Made by a program: the position numbers and the translations under genes | Shown here: in pieces, positions 8,889 to 18,173 of the stretch | Position numbering within the stretch: position 1 is the first letter of the stretch | Layout of the letters: each line of letters opens with the position of its first letter | Origin: Nocardia gamkensis NBRC 108242 | GTDB taxonomy: Bacteria; Actinomycetota; Actinomycetes; Mycobacteriales; Mycobacteriaceae | Reading direction: 5' to 3' | Length of the DNA: 64,000 nucleotides | Assembly: GCF_001612985.1 (NCBI RefSeq) | Contig: NZ_BDBM01000014.1 | Coordinates: 111,747 to 175,746 of the forward strand | The notes under the pieces: model-generated | Told to the model about the DNA's origin: nothing | What the model saw: the letters and a program-made list of their open reading frames with translations, nothing else | The model's database searches: none

Positions 8889-9240
8889 CGGTGGAGCGCA
8901 GGCTCCGCGCCGGGCCGCGCGCAGGGCGATCGTCCATCGATCTCGGCCCCGGCCCCAGTGACCGGAACCCACCCGACGGCAGCACAGGGCGTCCGCGAGC
9001 GTCGGCTCGCACCGCTCCCGGCGCATCGACGGCAGACCGATTCCTCGCTCCGAGAAATGGAAGCCGTTCCGGCACGATAGAGCGTCCGCGCGACCTTTTG
9101 CGGAACACAACTCGGCAACAGGCGACTGCCCTTCCGCACGCTTCGAGACTTCAGTCGGCGACGTCCACGGTGCTAGAATTTGCCCAAAGTTTGCGGCCAA
9201 GTCGTCATCGACTCACCCCACGCGGGAGAGGAATTGTCGG
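8889..9240 (+). other. Gene-free stretch after tRNA-Leu with a possible promoter
   Basis: No convincing coding sequence on either strand. A short hairpin GGAGC-GCAG-GCTCC follows the tRNA but lacks a T run. Near the right end TAGAAT (9174-9179), with TTCAGT 18 bases ahead of it, could be the promoter of the membrane protein gene that follows. Confidence 0.4.
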
Positions 9241-9948
9241 ATGGATGGGACGGAAGTCACAGTCGCAATTCTGGCAGGTCCCATAACGGCCGGCCTGGTA
9301 GCAGCGATAGGCATATCGGAGCAGCGCCGGGCGGCTCGCGACCTGGAGGCACGCCGGAACAAGTTGGTCAGCTCGGCTCACGACCAGCTCGCTGCCGTAC
9401 AAATATGGGAATCGATCAAGGGTGCCAACGGCAGCGATTCCCCTGAATTCTCGAAAAAAGCGGAGTCGATAATATCCACGGCGTTGGAATCACTCCTCCA
9501 AGCGCAGTCGATGCACCAGCCGCAGATGGTTCGCGAGCGCAACAAGGTCGGTGATATGTGGTTGATCGGCAGCATCGAGTCGACGGGCGGAAGAGTGCTG
9601 CGAAATCTTTACTACATCGCGTTCGCCTGGACGATCTCACTGTTCGCGCTCGGCGTTCTCGCTGCCGGAATGCCGCCGTATGAAGATGTTCTGGGCATCT
9701 TGCTCAGCTTTCTCGTCATCATTGTTGCCACCGGTCTGGTCCCGGCTTTGGTCTTGAGGTGGGCGGCACTTTCGTACGATCGTCATCGGAAACCGGCCTC
9801 CTCGAACAGAAGTGGCGAAAGGGGGGGGCAGCCCCGTACGCCGATGCAGCCTCCACCTTCCGTGCATCAGCGGCCCCCGAGTGGCCCGGCCGGGTGGTAT
9901 CCGCCGCCGATGCCGAATCCAGGCGGAGTCCGTCACGGAAATAGGTGA
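9241..9948 (+). CDS. Membrane protein of unknown function, lower GC than its neighbours
   Basis: A 235-residue protein I do not recognise. It opens with a hydrophobic segment (VAILAGPITAGLVAAIGI), continues with a polar helical region rich in Lys, Glu and Gln (residues 25-115) and then two membrane segments (NLYYIAFAWTISLFALGVLAAG and VLGILLSFLVIIVATGLVPALVL). The last 50 residues are a Pro/Gly/Arg-rich tail. GAGAGG precedes the ATG. Codon choice is clearly less GC-biased than in surrounding genes (many AAA, ATA, TCG and GCA codons), and it sits beside a tRNA, so arrival by transfer is plausible but unproven. Confidence 0.7.
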   Translation: MDGTEVTVAILAGPITAGLVAAIGISEQRRAARDLEARRNKLVSSAHDQLAAVQIWESIKGANGSDSPEFSKKAESIISTALESLLQAQSMHQPQMVRERNKVGDMWLIGSIESTGGRVLRNLYYIAFAWTISLFALGVLAAGMPPYEDVLGILLSFLVIIVATGLVPALVLRWAALSYDRHRKPASSNRSGERGGQPRTPMQPPPSVHQRPPSGPAGWYPPPMPNPGGVRHGNR

Positions 9949-10242
9949 CGTTCCGCTCGGCAGTAGCCGGTTCCATCGCGCGAAACGCCTAGCCGGCCGA
10001 TCGGAGGACCCCTTCACCATCGCTTCCGAACCGCGCTTCGGCGCGCCGAGCGCTCGCGAGGCCCAGCGCCTCGTTGGAGCGCGGCTCTATCGGCTCGCAG
10101 GTCCGCGGCGACTCCGCGGTGGCTGACGTCGAGGCGCGGCGGCGCGGTCGAAGGTAACCGGAGTTCCGTCTTCATCGAACCGATACGGTTGGTGGATCGT
10201 TGTCCATGTGGCGGCGTCGGCGGTCGGGCGGTGAGGTATGCG

Positions 10243-10755
10243 ATGCGAGTGAACAGGACCACGGTGGATCTGTCCGGGTATCCGGATCTGGTGGTCATCT
10301 ACATCGGCATGCGGGTGCGGCGGCCGAGGGGGATGCTGCGGCTGCTCGGGCTGGGGCCCAAACTCTATCGCTCGCACAAAGATCGGCCGGACGGGTTGTT
10401 GCTGCACGAAGACGTCGTGTGGGCGCTGTTCCCGCCGCACTGGGGCGCGCGGCAGTACTGGCGCGATCTGGACAGCCTCGAAGCGTGGACCCGGACGGCG
10501 CCACACCGGGACTGGTGGCAGAAGTTCCTGCGCGACTCCGGGGGCACCGGGTTCTGGCACGAGGCCTACTTCGCCCGCGGCGGCATCGACGCGATGTACG
10601 ACGACATGGACACGGCGACGGGACTGGCGCGGTTCGCGCCCGTCGTCGCATCACGTGGTCACCGGTTCTCCACCCGCGGCCGAGTCGAGGGCAGTCCGTC
10701 CGAGGTCGAACCGGTCGTGCCCGAATCCATCTACTACAGCGGCGAATCCGAGTAG
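10243..10755 (+). CDS. DUF4188 (Monooxy_af470-like) family protein
   Basis: A 170-residue soluble protein. VVIYIGMRVRRPRGMLRLLGLGPKL, ALFPPHWGARQYWRDLDSLEAWTRT and HEAYFARGGIDAMYDDM match the DUF4188 pattern, recently renamed a monooxygenase-like family. It resembles a ferredoxin-like dimeric alpha-beta barrel; the substrate is unknown. The ATG was chosen because GGTGAGG sits just ahead; a GTG four codons upstream is possible. It stands alone between intergenic gaps. Confidence 0.7.
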   Translation: MRVNRTTVDLSGYPDLVVIYIGMRVRRPRGMLRLLGLGPKLYRSHKDRPDGLLLHEDVVWALFPPHWGARQYWRDLDSLEAWTRTAPHRDWWQKFLRDSGGTGFWHEAYFARGGIDAMYDDMDTATGLARFAPVVASRGHRFSTRGRVEGSPSEVEPVVPESIYYSGESE

Positions 10756-11000
10756 TCCGCGCGGGCTGTCATATCACAAGGAAATCACAAAGCAGCGTTT
10801 GAGCGCGTGAGCCCGGGGGTACAGCCATGAATAGAATCGCACCGCACCGCTCTTCGGAGTGACGCACATCGCAGGTCGATGGCCCAAATCGGCACGCTTC
10901 GTGTACGGCGCGCTACGGGCAGATGAATATGTTGTTCCCACATGTGGGACCAACGACTTGGGCCCGTCTGGTAGCCTTCCTGCCGTTTATCGTGTTCTGT

Positions 11001-11621
11001 ATGCACGTCCTGTTCGTCTGCAACGGCAATGTTTGTCGGTCGGTGATCGCCGAGCGGCTCACTCGCGCCCTCGCGGTCGAACACGATCTCCCCTATCTCA
11101 CCGCCGAAAGCGCAGGCACCCGTGCCTTGGTCGGATTTCCGGTCGAGCCGCTGGCCGCGCAGACCATCACCGGGCTCGGCGCGGACGCGAGCAACTTCCG
11201 GGCCCGTCGCCTGAAGCCGGAGATGATCGATAAGGCCGACCTGGTTCTCACGATGACCGAGCAGATCCGCGAGCACGCGATCGACTTGGCCTTCGGCGCG
11301 GGCGCGCGCACCTTCACGCTGCTGGAGGCCCACCGCATCGCGCACGTCACCGGCGCGCGTACGGTCGCCGAATTGCACCGCGCGCGCAACGACCTGTCGC
11401 TGGTCGGCCGGGAGAACATCGCCGACCCGGTGGGGCTGTCCGCCCAGGCTTTCTGTGACGTCGGCGATCGCATCGCCGAGGCGCTCGTACCGCTGCTGCT
11501 GGCGCTCGCCCCGCACGAGCAGCCGCGCTGGCCCCACGACGAGCGCCGGGGACTGGTGATCCGCCCGGGTGGCGCGCCCGCGCCGCTGGCGACCTTCCTC
11601 GCCGCCCAGCGCACCCGGTGA
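11001..11621 (+). CDS. Low-molecular-weight protein tyrosine phosphatase
   Basis: A 206-residue phosphatase. The P-loop CNGNVCRS at residues 7-14 is the C-x5-R-S signature, and the general-acid Asp lies in NIADPVGLS in the C-terminal half. The second residue of the loop is Asn rather than the usual Thr or Leu. The protein is about 40 residues longer than typical family members because of a C-terminal Arg/Pro-rich tail. The ATG of MHVLFVCNGN was chosen since the family always begins a few residues before the P-loop; no good Shine-Dalgarno precedes it. No kinase or capsule gene is adjacent, so the target is unknown. Confidence 0.85.
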   Translation: MHVLFVCNGNVCRSVIAERLTRALAVEHDLPYLTAESAGTRALVGFPVEPLAAQTITGLGADASNFRARRLKPEMIDKADLVLTMTEQIREHAIDLAFGAGARTFTLLEAHRIAHVTGARTVAELHRARNDLSLVGRENIADPVGLSAQAFCDVGDRIAEALVPLLLALAPHEQPRWPHDERRGLVIRPGGAPAPLATFLAAQRTR

Positions 11622-11777
11622 CCGCCGCGGCGACGACCGCACCGGGCAACGCGCCCGGATAGACCGCGTATCAACCTGTTACCACGCGGCTGTGTCCTTT
11701 TCCGTCCCCGACGCACTAAACTCCCGCCGGACACCATTCTCCGCCGTTGCTGCGTCGACACAGGACAGGAATCAGAC

Positions 11778-12203
11778 ATGCCGAAACGCATTTCGGATGT
11801 TTCGCTCCATGTTTATGTGACACCGGAAATACTCGAACGCGTCGTCGACACCGTGCGCGAGGTGGTCGACGACCACCTCGCCGACCGTGACGTATTCGCC
11901 TGGCGCTTCACCTTGCCGGTCGACGCCGACGACCCGGCCCACCTGGCGCTCGAGAGCGGCTGCCGCGCGGATCCGCCCGGCGGAATTCCCGGCAACCGCG
12001 GCACCTACGAAATCGCGCTCAGTCTGGTCGGCGCACCGGATCAGCTGACCGACGCCCACATGGCCGCATTGGAACACGAACTGCTGCACGCCGTCTCGGG
12101 GCTGGCGCGAACCGAGCCGGGAGGCGGGATCCCGGTCTCGATCCGCGCATCGCAACGCACCGATGTCGATCTGGACATCGATCGCGACCGCGAACTGCTC
12201 TAG
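11778..12203 (+). CDS. Small hypothetical protein with an HExxH motif
   Basis: A 141-residue acidic protein I cannot assign. The notable feature is HELLH at residues 100-104, an HExxH zinc-type motif placed on a predicted helix. It has no signal peptide or membrane segment. AGGACAGGA precedes the ATG. The stop overlaps that of tesB on the other strand by four bases. It could be a minimal metallopeptidase-like protein, or the motif could be chance in a helix. Confidence 0.7.
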   Translation: MPKRISDVSLHVYVTPEILERVVDTVREVVDDHLADRDVFAWRFTLPVDADDPAHLALESGCRADPPGGIPGNRGTYEIALSLVGAPDQLTDAHMAALEHELLHAVSGLARTEPGGGIPVSIRASQRTDVDLDIDRDRELL

Positions 12204-13114
12204 TCCTGACGCCGCGGCGGGAAGTGGCGGATGAGTCCCTCTTGCACCGTGGTGGCCAGCAGATCGCCGCTGCGGGAGTAGAAGCGGCCGGTCGCGAGGC
12301 CACGAGAACCCGCGGCTACCGGTGACTCGGTGCAGTACAGCGCCCACTCGTCGAAACGGAACGGGCGGTGGAACCAGATCGAGTGGTTGACCGTGGCCGC
12401 GACGATGCGGTCCAGACCCCACGACAGCCCGTGGGTGGTGATGATCGAGTCCAGCACCGTGGTATCGGACGAATAGCCGAGCGTCGCCACATGGATCAGC
12501 GGGTCGTCGGGCAACTTGCCGTCCGCGCGCATCCACACGCGGTTGTGGTTGAGCCGCTCCCCGGTGCCCTTGAGAATCCAGGCCGGATCGTTGGTGTAGC
12601 GCATGTCGATCGGATGCGGCGCCTTGACGAACATCTCCAGCTTGTCCTCCAAGCCTTCGAAGCTCTCCTCCACCCGCGGCAACGTCTCCGGATCCGGCAC
12701 GTCCGGCTGGGCGTGCGCGTGCTCGAGCCCCGTGCCCCAATCCTGGAACGCGGCGAGCATCACGAACAGCTCCTGGCCGTCCTGGCTGGCGGTCACCGTG
12801 CGGTTGGCGAACGCGCGACCGTCGCGATGGCGGTCCACCCGGTACTCGATCGGCTTCTTCACATCGCCGCCGCGCACGAAATGCGCGTTGACGGCGTGCA
12901 CGGGACGGTCACCGACCGTCCGGCCCGCCGCGATGATGGCCTGCGAGACGAGCTGACCGCCGAAGGTCCGGCTCCACACCTTCTCCGGGTGCTGGCCGAC
13001 GAACACGTCCTCGTCCATCTGCTCGAGATCGAGCAGGCCGAGCAGCACATCCAGGTCGGAGCGCGGCGCGTGTGGATCCGCGATGTCGACGGGGCTGCTC
13101 AAGGAAGCACGCAC
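12200..13114 (-). CDS. tesB: Acyl-CoA thioesterase II
   Basis: A 304-residue double hot-dog thioesterase. It shows FGGQLVSQAIIAAGRTV and VHAVNAHFVRGGDV in the first domain and NHSIWFHRPFRFDEWALY with GRFYSRSGDLLATTVQEGLIR in the second, the usual TesB landmarks. It hydrolyses acyl-CoA to free acid and CoA in the cytoplasm. The GTG start shares one base with the pyk stop (TAGTG), so the two genes are probably co-transcribed and translationally coupled. The pyk-tesB pairing is also found in M. tuberculosis. Confidence 0.93.
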   Translation of the reverse strand: MRASLSSPVDIADPHAPRSDLDVLLGLLDLEQMDEDVFVGQHPEKVWSRTFGGQLVSQAIIAAGRTVGDRPVHAVNAHFVRGGDVKKPIEYRVDRHRDGRAFANRTVTASQDGQELFVMLAAFQDWGTGLEHAHAQPDVPDPETLPRVEESFEGLEDKLEMFVKAPHPIDMRYTNDPAWILKGTGERLNHNRVWMRADGKLPDDPLIHVATLGYSSDTTVLDSIITTHGLSWGLDRIVAATVNHSIWFHRPFRFDEWALYCTESPVAAGSRGLATGRFYSRSGDLLATTVQEGLIRHFPPRRQD

Positions 13115-14529
13115 TAGTGGTCCTCCTCACCGATTCGGTGAACGTGGATCAGGTTGGTGGAACCGACGGTACCGGGCGGCGACCCGGCGACGATGACCAC
13201 CAGGTCACCCTTCTGGTATCGGTCCATCGACAGAAGTGCTACATCCACCTGGTGGATCATGGCGTCGGTGCTGTCGACCGTCGGCACGATGAAGGTCTCG
13301 GTGCCCCAGGTCAGCGACAGCTGACTGCGCACCTCCGGCAGCGGCGTGAACGCCAGCAGCGGCAGCGGAGTGTGCAGCCGGGCCAGGCGGCGCACCGTGT
13401 CACCCGACTGGGTGAACGCGACCAGCGCCTTGGCGTTGAGCCGCTCGCCGATGTCGCGGGCGGCGTAGGAGATCACCCCGCGCTTGGTGCGCGGCACGTG
13501 GGTCAGCGGCGGCACCCTGGTCGATTCGGTCTCCACCGCGTGCACGATGCGCGCCATCGTGCGCACCGTCTCGATCGGGTACGCGCCCACCGAGGTCTCG
13601 CCCGACAACATCACCGCGTCGGCGCCGTCGAGCACCGCGTTCGCGACGTCCGAGGCCTCGGCGCGGGTGGGACGGGAGTTCTCGATCATCGATTCCAGCA
13701 TCTGCGTGGCGACGATGACCGGCTTGGCGTTCTCCCGGGCCATCTGGATGGCGCGCTTCTGCACGATCGGCACCTGCTCGAGCGGCAGCTCGACACCGAG
13801 GTCGCCGCGCGCGACCATCACCGCGTCGAAGGCCAGGACCACGGCCTCCAGGTTGTCGATCGCCTCCGGCTTCTCCAGCTTGCCGATCACCGGCACCCGG
13901 CGGCCTACCCGGTCCATCACGTCGTGCACCAGTTCGACGTCGGACGGGGACCGCACGAACGACAGCGCGATGAAGTCCACCCCGAGCTTCAGCGCGAATT
14001 CCAGGTCCTCGATGTCCTTCTCCGACAGCGCGGGCACCGACACATCCATGCCCGGCAGCGAGACGCCTTTGTTGTTGGAGATCGGGCCGCCCTCGGTGAC
14101 CCGGCAGACCACGTCGTTACCGTCGACACGAGTGACGGTGAGGCCCACCTTGCCGTCGTCGACCAGCAGGCGGTCGCCGGCCTTGGCGTCCTGCGCCAGC
14201 TCCTTGTAGGTGGTGGACACGCGGTCGTGGGTCCCGTCGACATCGTCGACGGTGATGCGGACCTCTTCGCCCGTCGCCCAGACGGTTCTGCCTTCCAGGA
14301 AGCGCCCCAGGCGGATCTTGGGACCCTGCAGGTCGGCGAGAATGCCGACTGCCCGGCCGAGGTGGTCGGCTGCCTGACGCACCTTCTTGTAGTTCTCGGC
14401 ATGGTCGCTGTGCTCGCCGTGGCTGAAGTTCAGCCGAGCCACGTCCATGCCGCTCTCGACGAGTTCGCGGATACGGTCCTCGGTGGCAGTGGCCGGGCCG
14501 AGCGTGCACACAATCTTCGTCCGTCGCAT
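13114..14529 (-). CDS. pyk: Pyruvate kinase
   Basis: A 471-residue glycolytic enzyme converting phosphoenolpyruvate and ADP to pyruvate and ATP. It starts MRRTKIVCTLGPAT and contains ARLNFSHG, LADLQGPKIRLG, the substrate-loop Lys in VIGKLEKPEAI, the metal-binding VARGDLGVELP and the signature TRAEASDVANAVLDGADAVMLSGET. Length is normal for the bacterial enzyme. The ATG is preferred over a GTG one codon upstream. tesB follows with a one-base overlap. Confidence 0.96.
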   Translation of the reverse strand: MRRTKIVCTLGPATATEDRIRELVESGMDVARLNFSHGEHSDHAENYKKVRQAADHLGRAVGILADLQGPKIRLGRFLEGRTVWATGEEVRITVDDVDGTHDRVSTTYKELAQDAKAGDRLLVDDGKVGLTVTRVDGNDVVCRVTEGGPISNNKGVSLPGMDVSVPALSEKDIEDLEFALKLGVDFIALSFVRSPSDVELVHDVMDRVGRRVPVIGKLEKPEAIDNLEAVVLAFDAVMVARGDLGVELPLEQVPIVQKRAIQMARENAKPVIVATQMLESMIENSRPTRAEASDVANAVLDGADAVMLSGETSVGAYPIETVRTMARIVHAVETESTRVPPLTHVPRTKRGVISYAARDIGERLNAKALVAFTQSGDTVRRLARLHTPLPLLAFTPLPEVRSQLSLTWGTETFIVPTVDSTDAMIHQVDVALLSMDRYQKGDLVVIVAGSPPGTVGSTNLIHVHRIGEEDH

Positions 14530-14635
14530 CACGAGTAGAGCCTAGTCCCGCTCGGTGGGCAGGTCCCGCCGTGGCCACGGTGAAACCTTGGTGAAAAATA
14601 TGAACGACAGCCACACGGCAGGTACAAACGGATAC

Positions 14636-15304
14636 TCATCGGGCGACATGACGGGCCAACCTCGTCTCCAGCCGGGTCTGCCCGAACCCGAGGATCAGGC
14701 AGATCACCCAGTAGTACAGCGCCGCGACCCCGTAGAGCGCGAAGAAATCGAACGTCGGCGCGGCGGCGAGCTGGGCGACGCGCAGCAGCTCGGTCACCAG
14801 GATGGTCGAGGCCAGCGAGGTGTCCTTGACCAGGGAGATCAGCGTATTCGACAGCGGCGGTACGGCGATGCGCGCGGCCTGCGGCAGGATGATCTGCCGC
14901 AGCGTCGAGGGATACGACATCCCGAGCGCCTGCGCCGCCTCCCATTGCCCCGCCGCGACGCTCAGGATGGCGGCCCGCACCACTTCGGCCGCGTAGCCGC
15001 CGACGTTGAGACTGAACGCGATCACCGCGGCGGGAAACGGATCGATCACGATGCCGAACTGCGGCAGCGCGTAGAACACGATGAACAACTGCACCAGCAG
15101 CGGTGTGCCGCGAATGATCGAGATGTAGCAGCGGGCCGCCGCCGACAGCGGCCACACAGGCGACATCCTGGCCAGCGCGACGAATAGCGCGAGCGCCAGG
15201 CCGACGGCGAAGCTGATCGCGGTGAGCGGCAGGGTCTTGGTGAGGGTGGCCTGCAGCATCGGCCACAGGTTGTGCCAGATGAGATTCCGGGTGGCGGCGT
15301 CCAT
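14636..15304 (-). CDS. Polar amino acid ABC transporter permease
   Basis: A 222-residue permease with five membrane segments. It has the family lead LKT-like (TLTKTLPLTAISFAVGLALALFVALAR), the RGTPLLVQLFIVFYALP motif of the His/Glu/Gln permease family and the EAA loop EAAQALGMSYPSTLRQIILPQA. It pairs with the binding protein encoded twelve bases upstream. No ATPase gene is in this cluster, so the ATP-hydrolysing subunit must be shared or encoded elsewhere. Confidence 0.9.
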   Translation of the reverse strand: MDAATRNLIWHNLWPMLQATLTKTLPLTAISFAVGLALALFVALARMSPVWPLSAAARCYISIIRGTPLLVQLFIVFYALPQFGIVIDPFPAAVIAFSLNVGGYAAEVVRAAILSVAAGQWEAAQALGMSYPSTLRQIILPQAARIAVPPLSNTLISLVKDTSLASTILVTELLRVAQLAAAPTFDFFALYGVAALYYWVICLILGFGQTRLETRLARHVAR

Positions 15305-15316
15305 GAACGATGTCGG

Positions 15317-16069
15317 CTACTGGCTGACGTCGGTCCCGAAATACTTCTCGGAGATCTTCGCCAGCGTGCCGTCGGCGCGCAGCTGGTTCAGCGCGTTGTC
15401 CACGTCGGTGATCAGCGCGTCGCCCTTGCGCGCCGCGAACGCCTGTTTGCTCACCGACCCGGTCCGGGCGGCGATCTTCACGCTGGTGTCACCGGTCTTC
15501 GCGGTGTACTCCGCGACGGCCAGGTTGTCGTTGACGGTGGCGTCCACGCGGCCGTTCTTCAGCAGCTGGATGGCCTGCACGAAGCCCTCCACGGCCTCGA
15601 CCTTCGCGCCCGCGTCGGTGGCGACCTTGCTCCAGTTGCTGGTGGCCGACTGCGCGCAGGTCTTCCCGGCGAGGTCGGCAAGCCCGGTGACGGCGTTGTT
15701 GTCGGCGCGGGTGACGATCACGCCCGCCGAGGTGGTGTAGGGCGCCGACAGCGCGTATTTCGCCGTGCGCTCGTCGTTCACGGTCACCTGATTCGCCACC
15801 AGATCGAAGCGCTTGGACTCCAGGCCGGCGAAGATGGCGTCCCACGGCGTCTGCACGAATTCGACCTTCTTGCCGAGTTTGTCGCCGACCGCACGAATCA
15901 CCTCGACGTCGTAGCCGGTGAGCTTGCCGTCGGAGCCCTGGTAGCTGAACGGGGTGTAGGTGCCCTCGGTACCGACCTTCAGCACGTTCGGGTCGCTCCC
16001 GCCGCACGCGGTCAGCCCGGTGGCGGCGAGGACGGCGAGCACGGCGGCGGCGAACAACTTACGGCGCAC
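15317..16069 (-). CDS. Polar amino acid ABC transporter binding lipoprotein
   Basis: A 250-residue exported binding protein. The GTG start follows AGAGGG and gives a hydrophobic signal ending in LTACGG, a lipobox-like site. The rest is the SBP_bac_3 fold: VGTEGTYTPFSYQGSDGKLTGYDVEV, FDLVANQVTVNDERTAKYALSAPY and DLAGKTCAQSATSNW. The ligand is probably a polar amino acid; cystine-type binders share several of these motifs. It is the first gene of a two-gene operon with the permease. Confidence 0.9.
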   Translation of the reverse strand: MRRKLFAAAVLAVLAATGLTACGGSDPNVLKVGTEGTYTPFSYQGSDGKLTGYDVEVIRAVGDKLGKKVEFVQTPWDAIFAGLESKRFDLVANQVTVNDERTAKYALSAPYTTSAGVIVTRADNNAVTGLADLAGKTCAQSATSNWSKVATDAGAKVEAVEGFVQAIQLLKNGRVDATVNDNLAVAEYTAKTGDTSVKIAARTGSVSKQAFAARKGDALITDVDNALNQLRADGTLAKISEKYFGTDVSQ

Positions 16070-16248
16070 GGAATCCCTCTCTTCGGTGCGTGGAGTTCCA
16101 CACACGGCACGCGAATCCGGTCATGCTACGCCCGGACCGCCGCGAGCGACAGTATCGCGATCATGGTGCGCGGAAGAGTTGCGCAGCGCTGTCACCCGCG
16201 TCGACCGGGAGGCGGGCACCCCGCTGCCGCCTGCCGGTTCCGCCGAGA

Positions 16249-16782
16249 TCAGTCGCGCAGCGGGCGGCCGTTGCTGTCGGGCACCTTGCCGGTGAGCATC
16301 AGGACGCCGTCGACGATGCCCCAGATCCAGCCGACGGTGAAACAGGTGAGGATGCCGACGACCAGCTGAGCTACGCCGAGGCCGGTGTATCCGAGGTAGA
16401 AGCGGCCGACGCCGAAACTGCCCAGGAAGATTTGCAGGAGCCCCGCGACGAGCTTCTGCTTGTCCGACAGCGGTACACCGAAAGGGTCACGGCCCCAGGG
16501 CGCCTCCGGGTCGTTGGGGTTGTAGCCCTGCGGCCCGACCGGGTAGGGGGCGGCCGGGTAGCCCATCGGCTGTTGACCGTAGGGATCGACGGGCCGGCCG
16601 TACTGGGGCTGACCGTAGGGGTCCGACGGCGCGCTGAACTGCGGCTGGCCGTAGGGGTCCGACGGGGGGCTGTACTGCGGCTGGTTCTGCGCGTCCAGCC
16701 GCTTGGTCAGATCGGGACCGGTGCCGGGCGGGCCGTACTGCGGGCCACCGGTTTCCGGATTCTGCTGGTATGGGTCGGTCAC
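16249..16782 (-). CDS. TM2-domain membrane protein with Pro/Gly/Gln repeats
   Basis: A 177-residue protein. The N-terminal half is low-complexity, with three imperfect copies of a 12-residue DPYGQPQ(F/Y)-type repeat. The C-terminal half is a TM2 domain: KQKLVAGLLQIFLGSFGVGRFYLGYTGLGVAQLVVGILTC, read as two hairpin membrane segments with the usual GRFYLG motif, then GWIWGIVDGVLML. TM2 proteins near lgt are common in Mycobacteriales (Rv1615 region). The GTG is preceded by GAGGAGAA. Confidence 0.85.
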   Translation of the reverse strand: MTDPYQQNPETGGPQYGPPGTGPDLTKRLDAQNQPQYSPPSDPYGQPQFSAPSDPYGQPQYGRPVDPYGQQPMGYPAAPYPVGPQGYNPNDPEAPWGRDPFGVPLSDKQKLVAGLLQIFLGSFGVGRFYLGYTGLGVAQLVVGILTCFTVGWIWGIVDGVLMLTGKVPDSNGRPLRD

Positions 16783-17024
16783 TCAGGTTCTCCTCGGTCG
16801 TGCGGGCACCCTCTGGTCGGCCCCCGGTCCTGCTGAATCGCCGAACTGCCGCTTCGCGACGATCACGAGCCATTGTCACGGGGATCGACCTGGTTGTCGC
16901 CCCAGTGACATTCGGCCCCGCGCACAGTTATCGCGACGGATCGCCCGAACGTTGCCGCCGCGGCGATTCCGTGCCGGGTCGAGTCGAGAACCGTGCCCTT
17001 CGGCATCCCGGCCGTACCAGGCGA

Positions 17025-18173
17025 TCAGTTCTTGTCGGAGTTCGACTTTCCCGAATCGGCCTTCTCCGAGGCGGTCCGGGAAGACTCGCCGGTCTCGCCC
17101 GCCTGCTGCCCGCCCGGCTCCGCCGAGCCGGACTCGGCCTCGGACACCGCGCTCTCGGAGGTCGGTGCATCGACGCCGGTCGTGGATTCGCCGGTCGGCG
17201 CGGACTTTCCGGGCGCTGCCCCCGCGGCGCGCAGGGCGCGGATCTGCCACGGCCACGGCCGCGGGCTCGCCCCGGGTTGCAGCTGCTCGGGCGTTTCGCG
17301 GCCCTTCGTCGCGAACACGAAGTAGGCGATCGCGGCAAGGAATACGACGGCCGAGGTGAACGAGTTGATCCGGATGCCCGCGATCTTCGTCGCCTCGTCG
17401 GCGCGCATCAGCTCGATGAAGAACCGGCCGAAGCAGTAGCCGGCGACGTACAGCGCGAACAGGCGGCCGTGCCCGAGCCGGAAACGCTTGTCCACGTACA
17501 CCAGCAGCACGACGACGAGCACGTTCCACAGCAGTTCGTACAGGAAGGTGGGATGCACGATCTTGTCGACCACGCCGGTGGAGGCGCCGTTCATCATGTC
17601 GAGCCTGCCGTCGTCGCCCACCCGCCGGTAGATCTCCAGGCCCCAGGGCAGGTCGGTCTCGCGGCCGTACAGTTCCTGGTTGAAGTAATTGCCGACCCTG
17701 CCGATCGCCTGGGCGAGCAGGATCGGCGGGGCGACCGCGTCGCCCAGGGCGGGCAACGGGATCCGGTACACCCGGCAGCCGATCCACGCCCCGATGCCGC
17801 CGAGCAGCACCGCGCCCCAGATGCCGAGCCCGCCTTGGTAGATCTTCAGCGCGTCGACCGGATTCCCGTCCGCGCCGAAGTACTTCTGCCAGTCGGTGGC
17901 CACGTGGTAGAGCCTGCCGCCGACCAGACCGAACGGCACCGCGAACATCGCGACGTCCAGGATCGCGCCGGGCTGCCCGCCGCGTGCGCGCCAGCGCCGT
18001 TCGCCCCACCAGATCGCGACGACGATGCCGAGGATGATGCACAGGGCGTAGGCCCGCAGCGGGAACGGCCCGAGCTGCCACACGCCCCGCGCGGGGCTGG
18101 GGATGTAGGCCAGCAGGGCGCCGCTGACGCCGCCGTCGGCCAGGACACTGTCTGCGAGGACTCGTAACGTCAC
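17025..18173 (-). CDS. lgt: Prolipoprotein diacylglyceryl transferase
   Basis: A 382-residue polytopic membrane enzyme that adds diacylglycerol to the lipobox Cys of prolipoproteins. Landmarks are LRAYALCIILGIVVAIWW, the signature GRVGNYFNQELYGRETDLPWGLEI and HPTFLYELLWN, then GRFFIELMRAD. A C-terminal tail of about 90 residues, rich in Ser, Glu and Gly, is longer than in Gram-negative enzymes but usual for mycobacterial relatives. The GTG start has little Shine-Dalgarno and overlaps the end of a possible 60-codon reading frame. Substrates in this window include LivK, the two other binding lipoproteins and the penicillin-binding lipoprotein. Confidence 0.94.
   Translation of the reverse strand: MTLRVLADSVLADGGVSGALLAYIPSPARGVWQLGPFPLRAYALCIILGIVVAIWWGERRWRARGGQPGAILDVAMFAVPFGLVGGRLYHVATDWQKYFGADGNPVDALKIYQGGLGIWGAVLLGGIGAWIGCRVYRIPLPALGDAVAPPILLAQAIGRVGNYFNQELYGRETDLPWGLEIYRRVGDDGRLDMMNGASTGVVDKIVHPTFLYELLWNVLVVVLLVYVDKRFRLGHGRLFALYVAGYCFGRFFIELMRADEATKIAGIRINSFTSAVVFLAAIAYFVFATKGRETPEQLQPGASPRPWPWQIRALRAAGAAPGKSAPTGESTTGVDAPTSESAVSEAESGSAEPGGQQAGETGESSRTASEKADSGKSNSDKN

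Noticed and set aside
8765..9139. Minus-strand frame covering tRNA-Leu, containing CGTRTHTSFRTTVFETVAS
   Set aside because: This is the translated complement of the tRNA, a well-known false annotation.
8802..10242. Possible integrated element at tRNA-Leu
   Set aside because: No integrase, no direct repeat of the tRNA 3' end and only one low-GC gene.
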